The notes under the pieces were generated by a model. The model was given only the letters and a program-made list of their open reading frames with translations. It was not told where the DNA came from and ran no database searches. A stretch of 64,000 nucleotides of DNA from Paraburkholderia aromaticivorans (GTDB lineage Bacteria > Pseudomonadota > Gammaproteobacteria > Burkholderiales > Burkholderiaceae). The stretch is taken from contig NZ_CP022989.1 of NCBI RefSeq assembly GCF_002278075.1, positions 3,844,001 to 3,908,000 of the forward strand, written 5' to 3'. The position numbers and the translations under genes were made by a program. Below, piece by piece: positions 37,029 to 46,438 of the stretch (positions are counted from its first letter, which is position 1; each line of letters starts with the position of its first letter).

Positions 37029-37107
37029 GTCGTGTCTCCGTCAATGAAAGCGTGAACCCAGCATAACGACGCCGATTTTCCAGCGGCAGGCGTAGAATCG
37101 TTGCGCC

Positions 37108-37124
37108 GGCAACCGCTGGTTGCC
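37108..37124. promoter_or_regulatory. Palindrome before LysR gene
   Basis: GGCAACC-GCT-GGTTGCC, 7-bp arms, 21 bp upstream of the LysR ATG within the divergent region to the amidohydrolase gene. A candidate operator. Confidence 0.5.
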
Positions 37125-37145
37125 ACCTTATCCCCTCCTCGTCAG

Positions 37146-38096
37146 ATGAAACTGCATCAGCTCAGCACATTAGCGGCGATCGCCGATACTGGAAGTATCC
37201 GGGCCGCCGCCCGCTCGCTTGACCTGTCGCCCGCCGCCGTGACCAAGGCCATGCGCGAACTGGAAGCCGATCTGCAGGCGCCGCTGGTGGTGCGCAGCGC
37301 GAGCGGCGTCGCGTTTACCGAATTCGGCCGCGCGCTGGTCGTGCATGCGCGCCTCGTGCTCGGGCAATTGCAGCGGGCGCAAGCCGAGATCGAAGCGCTA
37401 CGCGGCGCCGCCGCGGGCAAACTGTCGATCGGCGTGACGCCGTGGGTTGCGTTGACGTTTCTGCCGCCCACCGTGCAGCGGTTCCGTCAGCGCATGCCGG
37501 AAGTGCAGCTGGAGTTTTTCGAAGGATTGCTGGCGGTCGTGCAGCCGCGCCTGCGCGACGGCAGCCTCGATTTTTCGATCGGTCGGCCGCCTCCCGCGTC
37601 GCCGCAATCGGAGTTTCACAACGTGCCGCTCTTTTCCACGCATTCAGCCGTGGTCGCGCGGCGTGATCATCCGAAAGCCGGCTGCCGCACGCTGCTCGAA
37701 CTGGAAGACGCGGAATGGGTATTGAACTGGGATCCGGCAAGCCGCGAGTCGATCTCGGACAATGTGTTTCGCAAGCGCGGCATGCAGGTGCCGCACACCA
37801 TTCATCTCGCGCACTCGCTGGCGGTCGTGCTGGGTCTGCTCGCGCACACGGACATGCTCAGCATTTTTCCGTGGCCGCTCGTGGAAGTGACGCTCGCGAA
37901 GGAGCAGCTGTGGGCGCTGCCATTGCGTGAAACGGTCGATGAAACCATCGTCAGCATCACATCGCGCCGCGGCGCGCCGACGAGTCCGGCGGCCGCGTGT
38001 TTTCTCGAATGCCTGCGTGAAGTGATCGGCGAAGGGGCGCGCTCGCAAGACCCCGAGCAGCGCCGGCTATTTCATTCGATCGAACTGCTGCTTTAG
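37146..38096 (+). CDS. LysR-family transcriptional regulator (divergent to amidohydrolase)
   Basis: 316 residues. HTH: MKLHQLSTLAAIADTGSIRAAARSLDLSPAAVTKAMRELE, then the usual effector domain (SIGVTPWVALTFLPPTVQRF...). ATG 37146 gives the standard start; the frame from 37101 is not needed. Probably controls the amidohydrolase-symporter pair. A hairpin at 38099-38122 follows the stop. Confidence 0.92.
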   Translation: MKLHQLSTLAAIADTGSIRAAARSLDLSPAAVTKAMRELEADLQAPLVVRSASGVAFTEFGRALVVHARLVLGQLQRAQAEIEALRGAAAGKLSIGVTPWVALTFLPPTVQRFRQRMPEVQLEFFEGLLAVVQPRLRDGSLDFSIGRPPPASPQSEFHNVPLFSTHSAVVARRDHPKAGCRTLLELEDAEWVLNWDPASRESISDNVFRKRGMQVPHTIHLAHSLAVVLGLLAHTDMLSIFPWPLVEVTLAKEQLWALPLRETVDETIVSITSRRGAPTSPAAACFLECLREVIGEGARSQDPEQRRLFHSIELLL

Positions 38097-38131
38097 TCGC
38101 GGCATGCGTGACGTGATGCCGCTGCGCACAC

Positions 38132-39577
38132 TCACGCGCCGTAACCGACCACGCCCTTGATCTCCAGAAAGTCCTCCAGGCCGAACTCGCCGTACTCGCG
38201 GCCATTGCCCGATTGCTTGAAGCCGCCAAACGGCGCCTCGGGATTGTAGTCCGCGTAGTTCAGATAGATCGTGCCGGTGCGCAACCGCTTGGCCACCGCG
38301 CGCGCGTGCTCGATCGAGCCCGATTGCACGTAGCCGGCCAGACCGTAGAGGCTGTCGTTGGCCATCGCAATCGCTTCGTCTTCGGAGTCGTAGGCGAGGA
38401 TCGACAGGACCGGACCGAAGATTTCCTCGCGCGCGATCGTCATGTCCGGCGTGACCTTGCCGAATACCGTCGGCCGCACGAAGTAGCCCTCTTTCAACTC
38501 TTCCGGGCGGCCCGGGCCGCCGGCCACCAGCGTGGCGCCCTCTTCCATGCCCACGCCGATCAGCCGCTGGATCTTGTCGAACTGCGCTTCGCTGATCACG
38601 GGGCCGAGATCCGTCTCCATCGCATTCGCGGGACCGACGCGCAACGCTTCTGCGGCCTCCTTTGCATACACCAGCGCTTCGGCCTCGCGCGCGCGCGGCA
38701 CGAACATGCGCGTGGGCGCATCGCACGATTGACCGCTGTTGTCGAAACAGGCACGCGTGCCGCGCATGACGGCCTCTTTCAGGTCGGCGTCTTCGAGAAT
38801 CAGGTTGGCCGATTTGCCGCCCAGCTCCTGATGCACGCGCTTGACCGTGTCCGCCGCGGCCTTCGCGACCAGCACGCCGGCGCGCGTCGAACCGGTGAAC
38901 GACATCATGTCGATATCCGGATGAGAGGACATCGCTTCGCCCACGGTGCGGCCTTCGCCGTTCACGAGGTTGAACACGCCGGCCGGCACGCCGGCTTCGT
39001 CGAGAATTTCCGCGAAGATGATGCCCGACAGCGGCGCCAGTTCCGAAGGCTTGAGCACCATCGTGCAGCCGGCCGCCAGCGCGGGCGCCACCTTGGTGGT
39101 GATCTGCAAGGCCGGCCAGTTCCACGGCGTGATCAGCCCGCATACGCCCACCGCTTCCTTGCGGATCAGAATGCCGCTCTTCACGTATTCGAACTCGAAA
39201 GTGTCGAGCGTGCGGATCATCGTTTCCAGATGCGCGACGCCGGTCCAGGCTTGCGCGTCGTTCGCGTACTGCAGCGGCGCGCCCATCTCGCGGCTGATCG
39301 CATGCACCATGTCGTCATAGCGCTTGCGATAGACGTCGAGGATCGCCTGCAGCAAATCGATGCGCTGCGCGATCGTCGTTTCGCTATAGGCGGGGAACGC
39401 GCGCTTCGCGGCGGCCACGGCGCGATCGACATCCGCCGCGCTGCCGAGCGAGATCTGCGCGAACGCGCTGGCGGTGGACGGATCGATGACGTCGAGCGTG
39501 GCCGCGCCGGCCTGATTAACCGGAGCGAGCGGCTCGACCCATTGACCATCGATATAGAACTGCTTGGCGTGTTCCAT
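38132..39577 (-). CDS. Aldehyde dehydrogenase
   Basis: 481 residues. Catalytic Cys in FDNSGQSCDAPTRM, general base Glu in HQELGGKSANLILED, Asn in LITPWNWPALQ, and GSTRAGVLVAK the NAD contact. Oxidises an aldehyde to its acid with NAD(P)+. It is divergent from a cupin gene and near an amine oxidase, suggesting an amine or sugar-acid route. ATG 39577 follows AAAGGA. Confidence 0.95.
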   Translation of the reverse strand: MEHAKQFYIDGQWVEPLAPVNQAGAATLDVIDPSTASAFAQISLGSAADVDRAVAAAKRAFPAYSETTIAQRIDLLQAILDVYRKRYDDMVHAISREMGAPLQYANDAQAWTGVAHLETMIRTLDTFEFEYVKSGILIRKEAVGVCGLITPWNWPALQITTKVAPALAAGCTMVLKPSELAPLSGIIFAEILDEAGVPAGVFNLVNGEGRTVGEAMSSHPDIDMMSFTGSTRAGVLVAKAAADTVKRVHQELGGKSANLILEDADLKEAVMRGTRACFDNSGQSCDAPTRMFVPRAREAEALVYAKEAAEALRVGPANAMETDLGPVISEAQFDKIQRLIGVGMEEGATLVAGGPGRPEELKEGYFVRPTVFGKVTPDMTIAREEIFGPVLSILAYDSEDEAIAMANDSLYGLAGYVQSGSIEHARAVAKRLRTGTIYLNYADYNPEAPFGGFKQSGNGREYGEFGLEDFLEIKGVVGYGA

Positions 39578-39789
39578 GAGGCTTGTCCTTTACGTGAATG
39601 TTTCAGGTCAGATAGAGCGCCGATCGCACCCGCGGCGGCATCGCCTGCTTTACATCGACGCCGCTCAATCTGAATGTCTTCAAATCGAAATTCACCGCTA
39701 CGCAGCTTTGGCTCAGACTCCGGCTTCGAATCCATTGTTCGCATCGATTCGACGATAGCGACATCGATCCAATCAACCAGGAGAGACTC

Positions 39790-40161
39790 ATGAGCACCAT
39801 CACTTTCACCCGCATCGACGCTAGAGGCCCCGGCGCCACCGGTCTGAATCCGGCCCTGCACGATCCGGCCGACGTCATCCTCGAAGGCGCCACGGCACCG
39901 CACGCCCTCAACGCTTACTCCGACGCCACCAACATGCTGTCAGCCGGCGTATGGCAATGCGATGCCGGTACGCTGAAGCTGGCCGACCTGCCGATTCACG
40001 AAGTCTGCGTGCTGATCGAAGGCGAAGTCGTCGTTACCAGCGACGACGGCCGCAGCGAACGCTATGCCGCAGGCGACGCCTTCATCCTGCACAAAGGCTT
40101 CTCCGGCACGTGGCACATGCCGGTGGCGACCAAGAAATACAGCATCGTCTATTGCGGTTGA
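39790..40161 (+). CDS. Cupin-domain protein (cupin_3/DUF861)
   Basis: 123 residues. Single cupin with SAGVWQCDAGTLKLADLPIHEVCVLIEGEV and the second motif GDAFILHKGFSGTWHM, as in (S)-ureidoglycine aminohydrolase-like and polyamine-cluster cupins. CAGGAGAGA precedes ATG 39790. An intrinsic terminator follows 33 bp after the stop. Binds a metal in relatives; reaction unknown. Confidence 0.9.
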   Translation: MSTITFTRIDARGPGATGLNPALHDPADVILEGATAPHALNAYSDATNMLSAGVWQCDAGTLKLADLPIHEVCVLIEGEVVVTSDDGRSERYAAGDAFILHKGFSGTWHMPVATKKYSIVYCG

Positions 40162-40194
40162 TTCACACTGCATTGCACCGCTGCTTCACCAGGG

Positions 40195-40222
40195 ACCGCA
40201 CCCGTTAAGGTGCGGTTTTTTT
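40195..40222 (+). terminator. Intrinsic terminator of the cupin gene
   Basis: Stem ACCGCACC/GGTGCGGT (40195-40202 with 40209-40216), loop CGTTAA, then a run of T to 40222. Confidence 0.93.
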
Positions 40223-40235
40223 ATTGCGGCGGCAA

Positions 40236-40272
40236 CACAAAAAGAAAGCGTCCGCCACCGCTGCGCGGACGC
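40236..40272 (-). terminator. Terminator of the FAD oxidoreductase gene
   Basis: Minus-strand stem of arms 40265-40272 and 40248-40255 (GCGTCCGC/GCGGACGC), followed by TTTCTTTTTGTG. It lies 6 bp after the oxidoreductase stop codon. Confidence 0.8.
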
Positions 40273-40278
40273 CTCGGG

Positions 40279-41670
40279 CTACATCGGAAAACCCAGCGCC
40301 TTGATCGAATTGATCCACAGACGCCGCCAGCCGCCGCGATCGTCGGCGCCGTCGAACGCGTTGAAGGTGATCTTCGCGGCGATCCAGCGCACGGGTTCCG
40401 GCGGAATATAGGACGGCCCCTTGCGCGAGATATCGAGCGACGTGATCACCGTATCGCGATGCCACAACATGTCGAGACCCATCCTCGCGCCGAAGCGGCT
40501 GCCCGCCACGCCAAAGCCCGTATAACCGGCGACGAACACGCTCTTGCCGCCGTGATAACGGCGCGCGAACACCGCTCCGCGCGAGCAGTAGTCGATCGGG
40601 CCGCCCCATGCATGGGTGAAGCGCACGTCGTCCAGTTGCGGGAAGGTGCGGTAGAACGCTTCGGCGAGCTTGTAATAGGTGCTTTCATCGCGATCGGCTG
40701 CGGGATTCGGATCGCCGCCGAAGTGGTAGCTCACCCGGCCGCCGAAGATGATGCGATTGTCTTTGGTGAGCCGGAAATAGTTGAGCTGCGTGCGCGTGTC
40801 ATAAATGCCCTGGCGATTCTTCCAGCCGATGCGCGCCATCTGTTCGTCGCTCAACGGCGCCGTTGCGATGATGTGATCGCGCACCTGCATCACACGGCGC
40901 TTGATGTCGGTCACGCCCACGTCCGCGGTGCCGGTGCCGAGCAGCACGCGCGGCGTCTCGATGCGGCCCGCCTGCGTGTGCACGACCATTGCCGCGCCGC
41001 GGTCTTCCAGACGCGTGAGCGGCGAATGCTCATGCAGACGCACGCCGAGTTTCAGCGCGGCGGCTTTCAACCCCCATGCGAGCTTTGCCGGATGAATCGT
41101 GCCGCTGCGGTTGCGCGACCACATCGCGCCGGCAAAGAGCGGCGAATCGAGTTGCTCGCGCGCGCCTCGACTGTCGAGCAAGACCACGTCATGCCCGTGT
41201 GCCACATGCAGCTCGTAGTCGCCCTTCAGATGATCGAGGTGGCCCGGATCGACCGCGACGGTCATCTCGCCGTTCCACTCGACTTCTGCTTCGATGCCGT
41301 AGCGCGCCAACGACGCCTTGAAGCCGTCGAGATTCTCCTGCCCCAGCCTTTCGAGCACGTCGAGGTCTTGCGGAAAGACCCGCGTCGCGTTCGGCAAGCC
41401 GTGCATCACGGAAGTCGAGATGATGCCGCCCGGCCGGCCCGAGGCGCCGTAAGCCACCTTGCCCGCCTCGATCAGCACGACGTCGAGCGACGGGTCGGCT
41501 TCTTTCGCCTGAATCGCGGCCCACAAACCGGTAAAGCCGCCGCCCACCACGACCAGATCCGCACAAGTCGGACCGATCAGCTCCCGTTCGACAGCCGGCG
41601 CGCACGGATTGTCCAGCCAGAACGGAAATAGCTTTACCCCTTCAAACGCGCGCTTTACTGACTCGCTCAT
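40279..41670 (-). CDS. FAD-dependent amine/amino-acid oxidase (DAO family, OrdL/PuuB-like)
   Basis: 463 residues. FAD-binding GGGFTGLWAAIQAKEADPSLDVVLIEA (GxGxxG) and the DAO motif AYGASGRPGGIIS; C-terminus GYTGFGVAGSRFGARMG completes the dinucleotide site. Relatives oxidise gamma-glutamylputrescine or other amines, releasing an aldehyde, H2O2 and NH3. The neighbouring ALDH could take that aldehyde. Its start overlaps a truncated NCS1 permease by 29 bp. A weak ribosome-binding site (AGGCAGG) precedes ATG 41670. Confidence 0.9.
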   Translation of the reverse strand: MSESVKRAFEGVKLFPFWLDNPCAPAVERELIGPTCADLVVVGGGFTGLWAAIQAKEADPSLDVVLIEAGKVAYGASGRPGGIISTSVMHGLPNATRVFPQDLDVLERLGQENLDGFKASLARYGIEAEVEWNGEMTVAVDPGHLDHLKGDYELHVAHGHDVVLLDSRGAREQLDSPLFAGAMWSRNRSGTIHPAKLAWGLKAAALKLGVRLHEHSPLTRLEDRGAAMVVHTQAGRIETPRVLLGTGTADVGVTDIKRRVMQVRDHIIATAPLSDEQMARIGWKNRQGIYDTRTQLNYFRLTKDNRIIFGGRVSYHFGGDPNPAADRDESTYYKLAEAFYRTFPQLDDVRFTHAWGGPIDYCSRGAVFARRYHGGKSVFVAGYTGFGVAGSRFGARMGLDMLWHRDTVITSLDISRKGPSYIPPEPVRWIAAKITFNAFDGADDRGGWRRLWINSIKALGFPM

Positions 41671-42157
41671 TCTGTTTGCCTGCCTGATTTGGAAACCATT
41701 GCTCGTATTGCACGAATGCGAAACTCAGCGTCATCCAGTTGACCGGCAGGCCGAGCAGATGGTTCGCGCCGCCCACCAGCGCGTCGCCCGAACTCCACAC
41801 CGCCAGCGAGAAGAACGCGACGGAGGTCAGCAACGCGAGAAACGAGCCGACGATCCGCCCATGAATGCCGAAATGCGCGCCCGAGGAAACCGGGTCGCTG
41901 GTGCCGTTACGTGGACCGAACAGGCTCATCGGCGCGAGAATGCACGAGCCGATCATCACGCCGATCACGATCGAATAGACGCCCGCCTTGAACGACAAGC
42001 CGAGCAGCACCGGAAAACTGCCGAGCACCGACGTCGAAAAGGTATTGCAGCCGCCGAACAGCAAGCGGAACAGATCGATCGGCCGCGCATATCGCGAGCG
42101 ATCCGGAATGCGTTCGAAACCGAATGTTTCGACTTGAGTGATGCTGTTGCTGCTCAT
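41642..42157 (-). pseudogene. Truncated NCS1-family nucleobase/allantoin permease
   Basis: 171 residues from ATG 42157 (upstream GGAGTCGGAGAC). Residues about 30-140 are a clear N-terminal third of an NCS1 symporter: RPIDLFRLLFGGCNTFSTSVLG and LFGPRNGTSDPVSSGAHFGIHGRIVGSFLALLTSVAFFSLAVWSSGDALVG. Family members are 450-500 residues. After helix 4 the sequence becomes VNWMTLSFAFVQYEQWFPN and ends, so roughly two-thirds are missing. The junction may be an internal deletion that retained a short C-terminal piece. Probably non-functional. Confidence 0.75.
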
Positions 42158-42437
42158 TGTCTCCGACTCCTGTAACGGCCAGGTCAATCACAATGGCTCG
42201 CCACGGGGATGCGGCGACCACTTTTCTCAGATGTCTGGCCGCCACTGTAAAGACAATCGTCGCCGGCAAAAATATCGCCCGCCCAACCTTTACTTCGATA
42301 CCCGGCGATGTAACCCGCAAGCCCCATCCCATATAGCGCTACGGGCGCGCCGGCAGGCCTGCCGGCGACCTGTTGCGAGGCACGCCCGGCGCAAACGTCG
42401 AAGCGAATAGCGAGAATCGAAACGTCTTTCATCCACC

Positions 42438-43409
42438 TTACGCGCCGCCCGCCTGACGCGTCTGGCGGCGCTTTTTTGCCGCGGCGACGGTGGGCAGCGG
42501 CACCGGCACCGCGCCCGACATGCCGTGCTCGATCAGAAAATCGCGGAACAGACCGGCCACGTGCGGCAGCCGTTTATCCGACACGTGCATCACATACCAG
42601 TCGCGCTCGATCGGATTGGCGGGCAGCGGCAGCAACGCAAGCAGGCCCGCCTGAAACTCCAGCGAACACGCGTGCAGCGAAAGAAACGCAATGCCCAGTC
42701 CAGCCTCGACCAACTGCTTGATGGCCTCATTGCTCGACAGCTCGGAGCCGATGTGAAGCTTCAGACCCGCGAGGCGAAACAGATTTTCGACGGTCGAACG
42801 CGTGCCCGAACCTCGCTCCCGCACGAACAGATTCGCGCTTTGCAGGTCGTCGAGCGACAAACGCTTTTTCTTCATCAACGCGTGCGCGGGCGAGGCGACG
42901 AACGCCATGGGATGCCTCGCGAACGCGGTCGCCGCCGTGCGCAGTTCGCGCGGCGCGCTGCCCATCACCGCGAGATCGATCTCATGGGTAGCCAGCATAC
43001 GGATGATGTCGGCGCGATTGCCGACCTTGAACTGCACCTTCACCTGCGGGCGCGACTCGGTGAAACGCACGAGAAAAGGCGGGATCAGATACTCGGCCGT
43101 GGTGATCGCGCCGATGCGCAGCGTGCCACCCTGCTCGCCGTGCAACGCGGCCAGGTCGTCAGCCGCGCCGTTCCACAGGTCGAGGATTTCCAGCGCATAG
43201 CGCGCGAGGATCTCGCCGGCCGCGGTCAACTGCACGCCGCGTCCCACGCGCTGCAATAGCGGCGCGCCCGCGGCCTCCTCCAGCAAACGCACCTGGAGCG
43301 AAACGGCCGGCTGCGTGAGCCGCAACTCCTCGGCCGCACGCGATACGCTGCCGAGCTTCGCAACCGTATGCAAGGCCTTCAACTGACGAAACGTGGCGGC
43401 TTTTAACAT
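42438..43409 (-). CDS. LysR-family transcriptional regulator (CbbR/CysB-like)
   Basis: 323 residues. HTH: FRQLKALHTVAKLGSVSRAAEELRLTQPAVSLQVRLLEE. The effector domain with GAITTAEYLIPPFLVRFTESRPQVKV is of the CbbR-like subgroup. C-terminus is basic (KKRRQTRQ). Divergent from the NADH dehydrogenase-like gene 158 bp away, a likely target. No Calvin-cycle genes are nearby, so CbbR function is not implied. Confidence 0.92.
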   Translation of the reverse strand: MLKAATFRQLKALHTVAKLGSVSRAAEELRLTQPAVSLQVRLLEEAAGAPLLQRVGRGVQLTAAGEILARYALEILDLWNGAADDLAALHGEQGGTLRIGAITTAEYLIPPFLVRFTESRPQVKVQFKVGNRADIIRMLATHEIDLAVMGSAPRELRTAATAFARHPMAFVASPAHALMKKKRLSLDDLQSANLFVRERGSGTRSTVENLFRLAGLKLHIGSELSSNEAIKQLVEAGLGIAFLSLHACSLEFQAGLLALLPLPANPIERDWYVMHVSDKRLPHVAGLFRDFLIEHGMSGAVPVPLPTVAAAKKRRQTRQAGGA

Positions 43410-43567
43410 AAGTGAAAACCTATATATTCCTCATAAACATTAAATTGTGCTGCGGTTTCGGCCGATTTTATACTGGCCTGACAGATCAACCGGGGAAGCT
43501 TCGATATCGCGCTCCACACCGCGCCATCACCCGCCCCGGCACGAATAACGTCAGGAGGATAGCGATC

Positions 43568-44965
43568 ATGGTCGAAACCGATCAACAGGCATGCACGGCA
43601 ACGCAACGCGAGCGATCCGCGCCACGTGCGCAGCGGACGGACAGCACGGCGGGGCATCGGATCGTCATCGTCGGCGGCGGCGTGGGCGGACTCGGGCTCG
43701 CCACACGTCTGTGCGAAACGCTCGGGCGCGCCGGTCTCGCGCAGGTCGTACTGGTCGACCGCTGGCCCACGCACTTCTGGAAGCCTTTGCTGCACGAAGC
43801 CGCTTCGGGTCAGCTCGACCCCGCCACGCATCAACTGCAATATGCGGTACAGGCGCAACGCCATGGCTTCGAATTCGAACAGGGCGAGCTCACCGCGCTC
43901 GATCGCGCGCAGCGCCACATCACCCTGAGCGCGCTGCGCGATGCCGACGGCCGCGAAATCCTGCCGGCGCGTCAGATCGCCTTCGATACCTTGGTGCTGG
44001 CCATGGGCAGCGTCACGCAGTATTTCGGCATACCAGGCGCCGCCGGCCACGCGCTGCCGCTCGAATCGGTCGCGCATGCGGAAGCCTTCCGCCGCAAGCT
44101 GCTCGACGCCTGCCTGCGCGCCAGCCACGCGCGCCGGGCACGCACCGCGCAAGCGGACACGCCGGTGTCGATCAACATCATCGGTGCGGGTGCGACCGGT
44201 GTCGAACTCGCCGCGGCGCTGCGCGACACGGTGCGTTTGCTGAATCGCTACAGCCCCTTCTCGCTCGATCCGGTGCGCGACTTTCGCATCCGTTTGATCG
44301 AAAGCGGCGGGCGCGTGCTGCCCGCCTTGTCCGAAACGATTTCGGCGCGCGCGCAGCGGATGCTCGACAGCCTGGGCGTGGAAGTATTGAGCACGACCCG
44401 CGTCACCGAAGTACGCGCCGACGCCGTGCTGACTGAAGGCGGTGCGCCGCTCGCGAGCGACATCGCGATCTGGACAGCGGGTATCGCGGGGCCGCCGGTG
44501 TTGCGCACGCTCGATGGCATCGCCGTGAACCGCAACGCGCAGGTAAGCGTGGATCGCACCCTGCAGTGCACAAACGACGCCAACGTATTCGGTCTCGGCG
44601 ATTGCGCGGCCTGTCCCGCCGATACCGCAGGCGCTTTCCTCGCGCCGCGTGCCCAGGTCGCGCATCAGCAGGCATTGTTTCTCGCGCGTGCGTTGAAGTG
44701 CCGGGTAGCGGGCAAAGCGTTGCCCGAGTTCGTGTATCGCGACGCCGGCACGCTGGTCGGCTTCGGGCGTGAAGGCGCCATCGGCAGCCTCAGCAGCAGC
44801 TTGCTGACGCGGCCGGTATTCGTCGACGGCTGGTTCGCCACCGCGGTGTACAAGCTCATTTATCGCCGGCACGTCATGACCTTGACCGGTTTCGCGCGCA
44901 TGGCGCTCGATACGGCGAGCCACTGGCTGCGCAGACGCGTGCATCCGGTAATCCGTCTGCACTGA
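43568..44965 (+). CDS. NAD(P)/FAD-dependent oxidoreductase, type II NADH dehydrogenase-like
   Basis: 465 residues. FAD site IVIVGGGVGGLGLATRL, second nucleotide site INIIGAGATGVELAAAL, and the C-terminal FAD motif NVFGLGDCAAC. Length and layout match NDH-2, which passes electrons from NADH to quinone at the inner membrane. C-terminal WFATAVYKLIYRRHVMTL may contact the membrane as in NDH-2. ATG 43568 has CAGGAGGA upstream; the frame from 43412 is not needed. Confidence 0.9.
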   Translation: MVETDQQACTATQRERSAPRAQRTDSTAGHRIVIVGGGVGGLGLATRLCETLGRAGLAQVVLVDRWPTHFWKPLLHEAASGQLDPATHQLQYAVQAQRHGFEFEQGELTALDRAQRHITLSALRDADGREILPARQIAFDTLVLAMGSVTQYFGIPGAAGHALPLESVAHAEAFRRKLLDACLRASHARRARTAQADTPVSINIIGAGATGVELAAALRDTVRLLNRYSPFSLDPVRDFRIRLIESGGRVLPALSETISARAQRMLDSLGVEVLSTTRVTEVRADAVLTEGGAPLASDIAIWTAGIAGPPVLRTLDGIAVNRNAQVSVDRTLQCTNDANVFGLGDCAACPADTAGAFLAPRAQVAHQQALFLARALKCRVAGKALPEFVYRDAGTLVGFGREGAIGSLSSSLLTRPVFVDGWFATAVYKLIYRRHVMTLTGFARMALDTASHWLRRRVHPVIRLH

Positions 44966-45317
44966 GCTAAACGCGGCGACTCACGAGCCCCGTGAGTCGT
45001 CGCCGGCCACTGACATCTTCACCTTCGCTTAGCACGGCGCCAGCCTCGCAAGCCATTTCCCCTCCCCCGATCGAGCCTCCGTTCGATCGAGTCTTCACGC
45101 CCGCTCCACACGGCTCGATCAACGCGCGGTAAATGCGCGGCAAATGCGCAACAAGCGCGCGATCAACCTCGACACGCCACGGGGCAGCCGCCAAGCGCAT
45201 CGAGTATCGAAACAAAACATGCATCCGCGATATATGACGGAATTGTCATCTTGCTCTCACGTTGATATCGATCAACGACTTGTACGATGAAGCCGTTTCA
45301 CTTTCGACCCGTACCGT
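44966..45317. other. Intergenic region before the two-component locus
   Basis: 352 bp without a gene. A hairpin CGACTCACG/CGTGAGTCG (44977-44999) follows the oxidoreductase stop but has no T-run. Near the right end, CGTTGAT-ATCG-ATCAACG (45260-45277) is a palindrome likely in the promoter of the next genes. Confidence 0.45.
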
Positions 45318-45731
45318 ATGCGGCATTTTCAAAAAATGCGAAGCCTGACAACGCGCATCGCTCATTTCGGCGCAGGCTTCCCGGCGCAATGGGAAAGGCT
45401 TCAGATCGAACGGCCGGTCTCGCTGGCAGCCGCCCTGGTCGTGATTGCGGTCAGCTCTATGGCGTTCTGGTGGAATCAGCCTGACGGGCTCTTCGACGGC
45501 GGCGACCCGTCCCGCGCCGCGCCATCCGCGTCCGCATCGGCCTCCCTCTCGGCAAAGCCGGGTGGCCCCGACGGCCCGTTGTTCAGCCACGGGCTGCTCT
45601 CCCTTGAAGTATTCTCCGCCATGACACGCACGCCGACACGCCCGTCGAGCCCCTTGCCCGTGGACGATCTCCGCCTCGGCGCACCCCATGCCTACCTGTC
45701 ATGCAGTCCCGCCGCGCGCATGGGCCGCTGA
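45318..45731 (+). CDS. Possible small membrane protein upstream of response regulator
   Basis: 137 residues with one membrane segment ([18 protein letters not shown], about 35-52) and a Ser/Ala/Pro-rich tail. It ends 23 bp before the response regulator start and follows a palindromic promoter candidate, so it would head the operon. No domain is recognised and there is no strong ribosome-binding site; it may be spurious. Confidence 0.4.
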   Translation: MRHFQKMRSLTTRIAHFGAGFPAQWERLQIERPVSLAAALVVIAVSSMAFWWNQPDGLFDGGDPSRAAPSASASASLSAKPGGPDGPLFSHGLLSLEVFSAMTRTPTRPSSPLPVDDLRLGAPHAYLSCSPAARMGR

Positions 45732-45754
45732 AAAGCGTCACCGGAGAGAACGCC

Positions 45755-46438
45755 ATGCGTATCCTGATCGTCGAGGACGAAATCAAAACCGGCACGTACC
45801 TTCGAAAGGGATTGACCGAAGCGGGGTTTATCGTCGACTGGGTGGCGGACGGGCTGACCGGCCAGCATCGCGCGCTGACGGAAGACTACGATCTGATCAT
45901 CCTCGACGTCATGCTGCCCGGCCAGGACGGCTGGACCGTGCTGAAAAACCTGCGCCGCACCCATTCGACTTCGGTGCTGCTGCTCACCGCGCGCGACGAA
46001 GTGGACGACAAGGTGCGGGGACTCGAAATGGGCGGCGACGACTACCTCGGCAAGCCGTTCGACTTTGCCGAACTGCTGGCCCGGGTCCGATCCATCCTGC
46101 GACGCGGACAGGCCCGCGACGCCGCCTCGCTGCAAGTGTCGAACCTGGTGCTCGACCTGACGCGCCGCAAGGCCACACGTCAGGGCGATACGATCCTGCT
46201 CACGGCCAAGGAATTCGCGTTGCTGTGGCTGCTGATGCGTCGTCAGGGGGAAATCCTGCCTCGCTCGACGATCGCCTCCCAGGTGTGGGACATGAACTTC
46301 GACAGCGACACCAACGTGGTCGACGCCGCGATCCGGCGCCTGCGCGCGAAAGTCGACGACAACTACGAACCGCGGCTGATCCACACCGTACGCGGCATGG
46401 GCTACGTGCTGGAAGAGCGCTACCTGTTGCAGCCATGA
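45755..46438 (+). CDS. OmpR/PhoB-family response regulator (heavy-metal CusR-like subgroup)
   Basis: 227 residues. Receiver domain with acidic pocket EDE (8-10), phosphoacceptor Asp in [12 protein letters not shown], Thr in LLTARDE and Lys in [12 protein letters not shown]-terminal winged HTH with [23 protein letters not shown] and [16 protein letters not shown] 45755 has CCGGAGAGA upstream. The stop overlaps the kinase start (ATGA). Confidence 0.95.
   Translation: MRILIVEDEIKTGTYLRKGLTEAGFIVDWVADGLTGQHRALTEDYDLIILDVMLPGQDGWTVLKNLRRTHSTSVLLLTARDEVDDKVRGLEMGGDDYLGKPFDFAELLARVRSILRRGQARDAASLQVSNLVLDLTRRKATRQGDTILLTAKEFALLWLLMRRQGEILPRSTIASQVWDMNFDSDTNVVDAAIRRLRAKVDDNYEPRLIHTVRGMGYVLEERYLLQP

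Noticed and set aside
42440..42480. Plus-strand hairpin with T-run as a terminator
   Set aside because: It is inside the C-terminal codons of the LysR gene on the minus strand and no plus-strand gene lies upstream.
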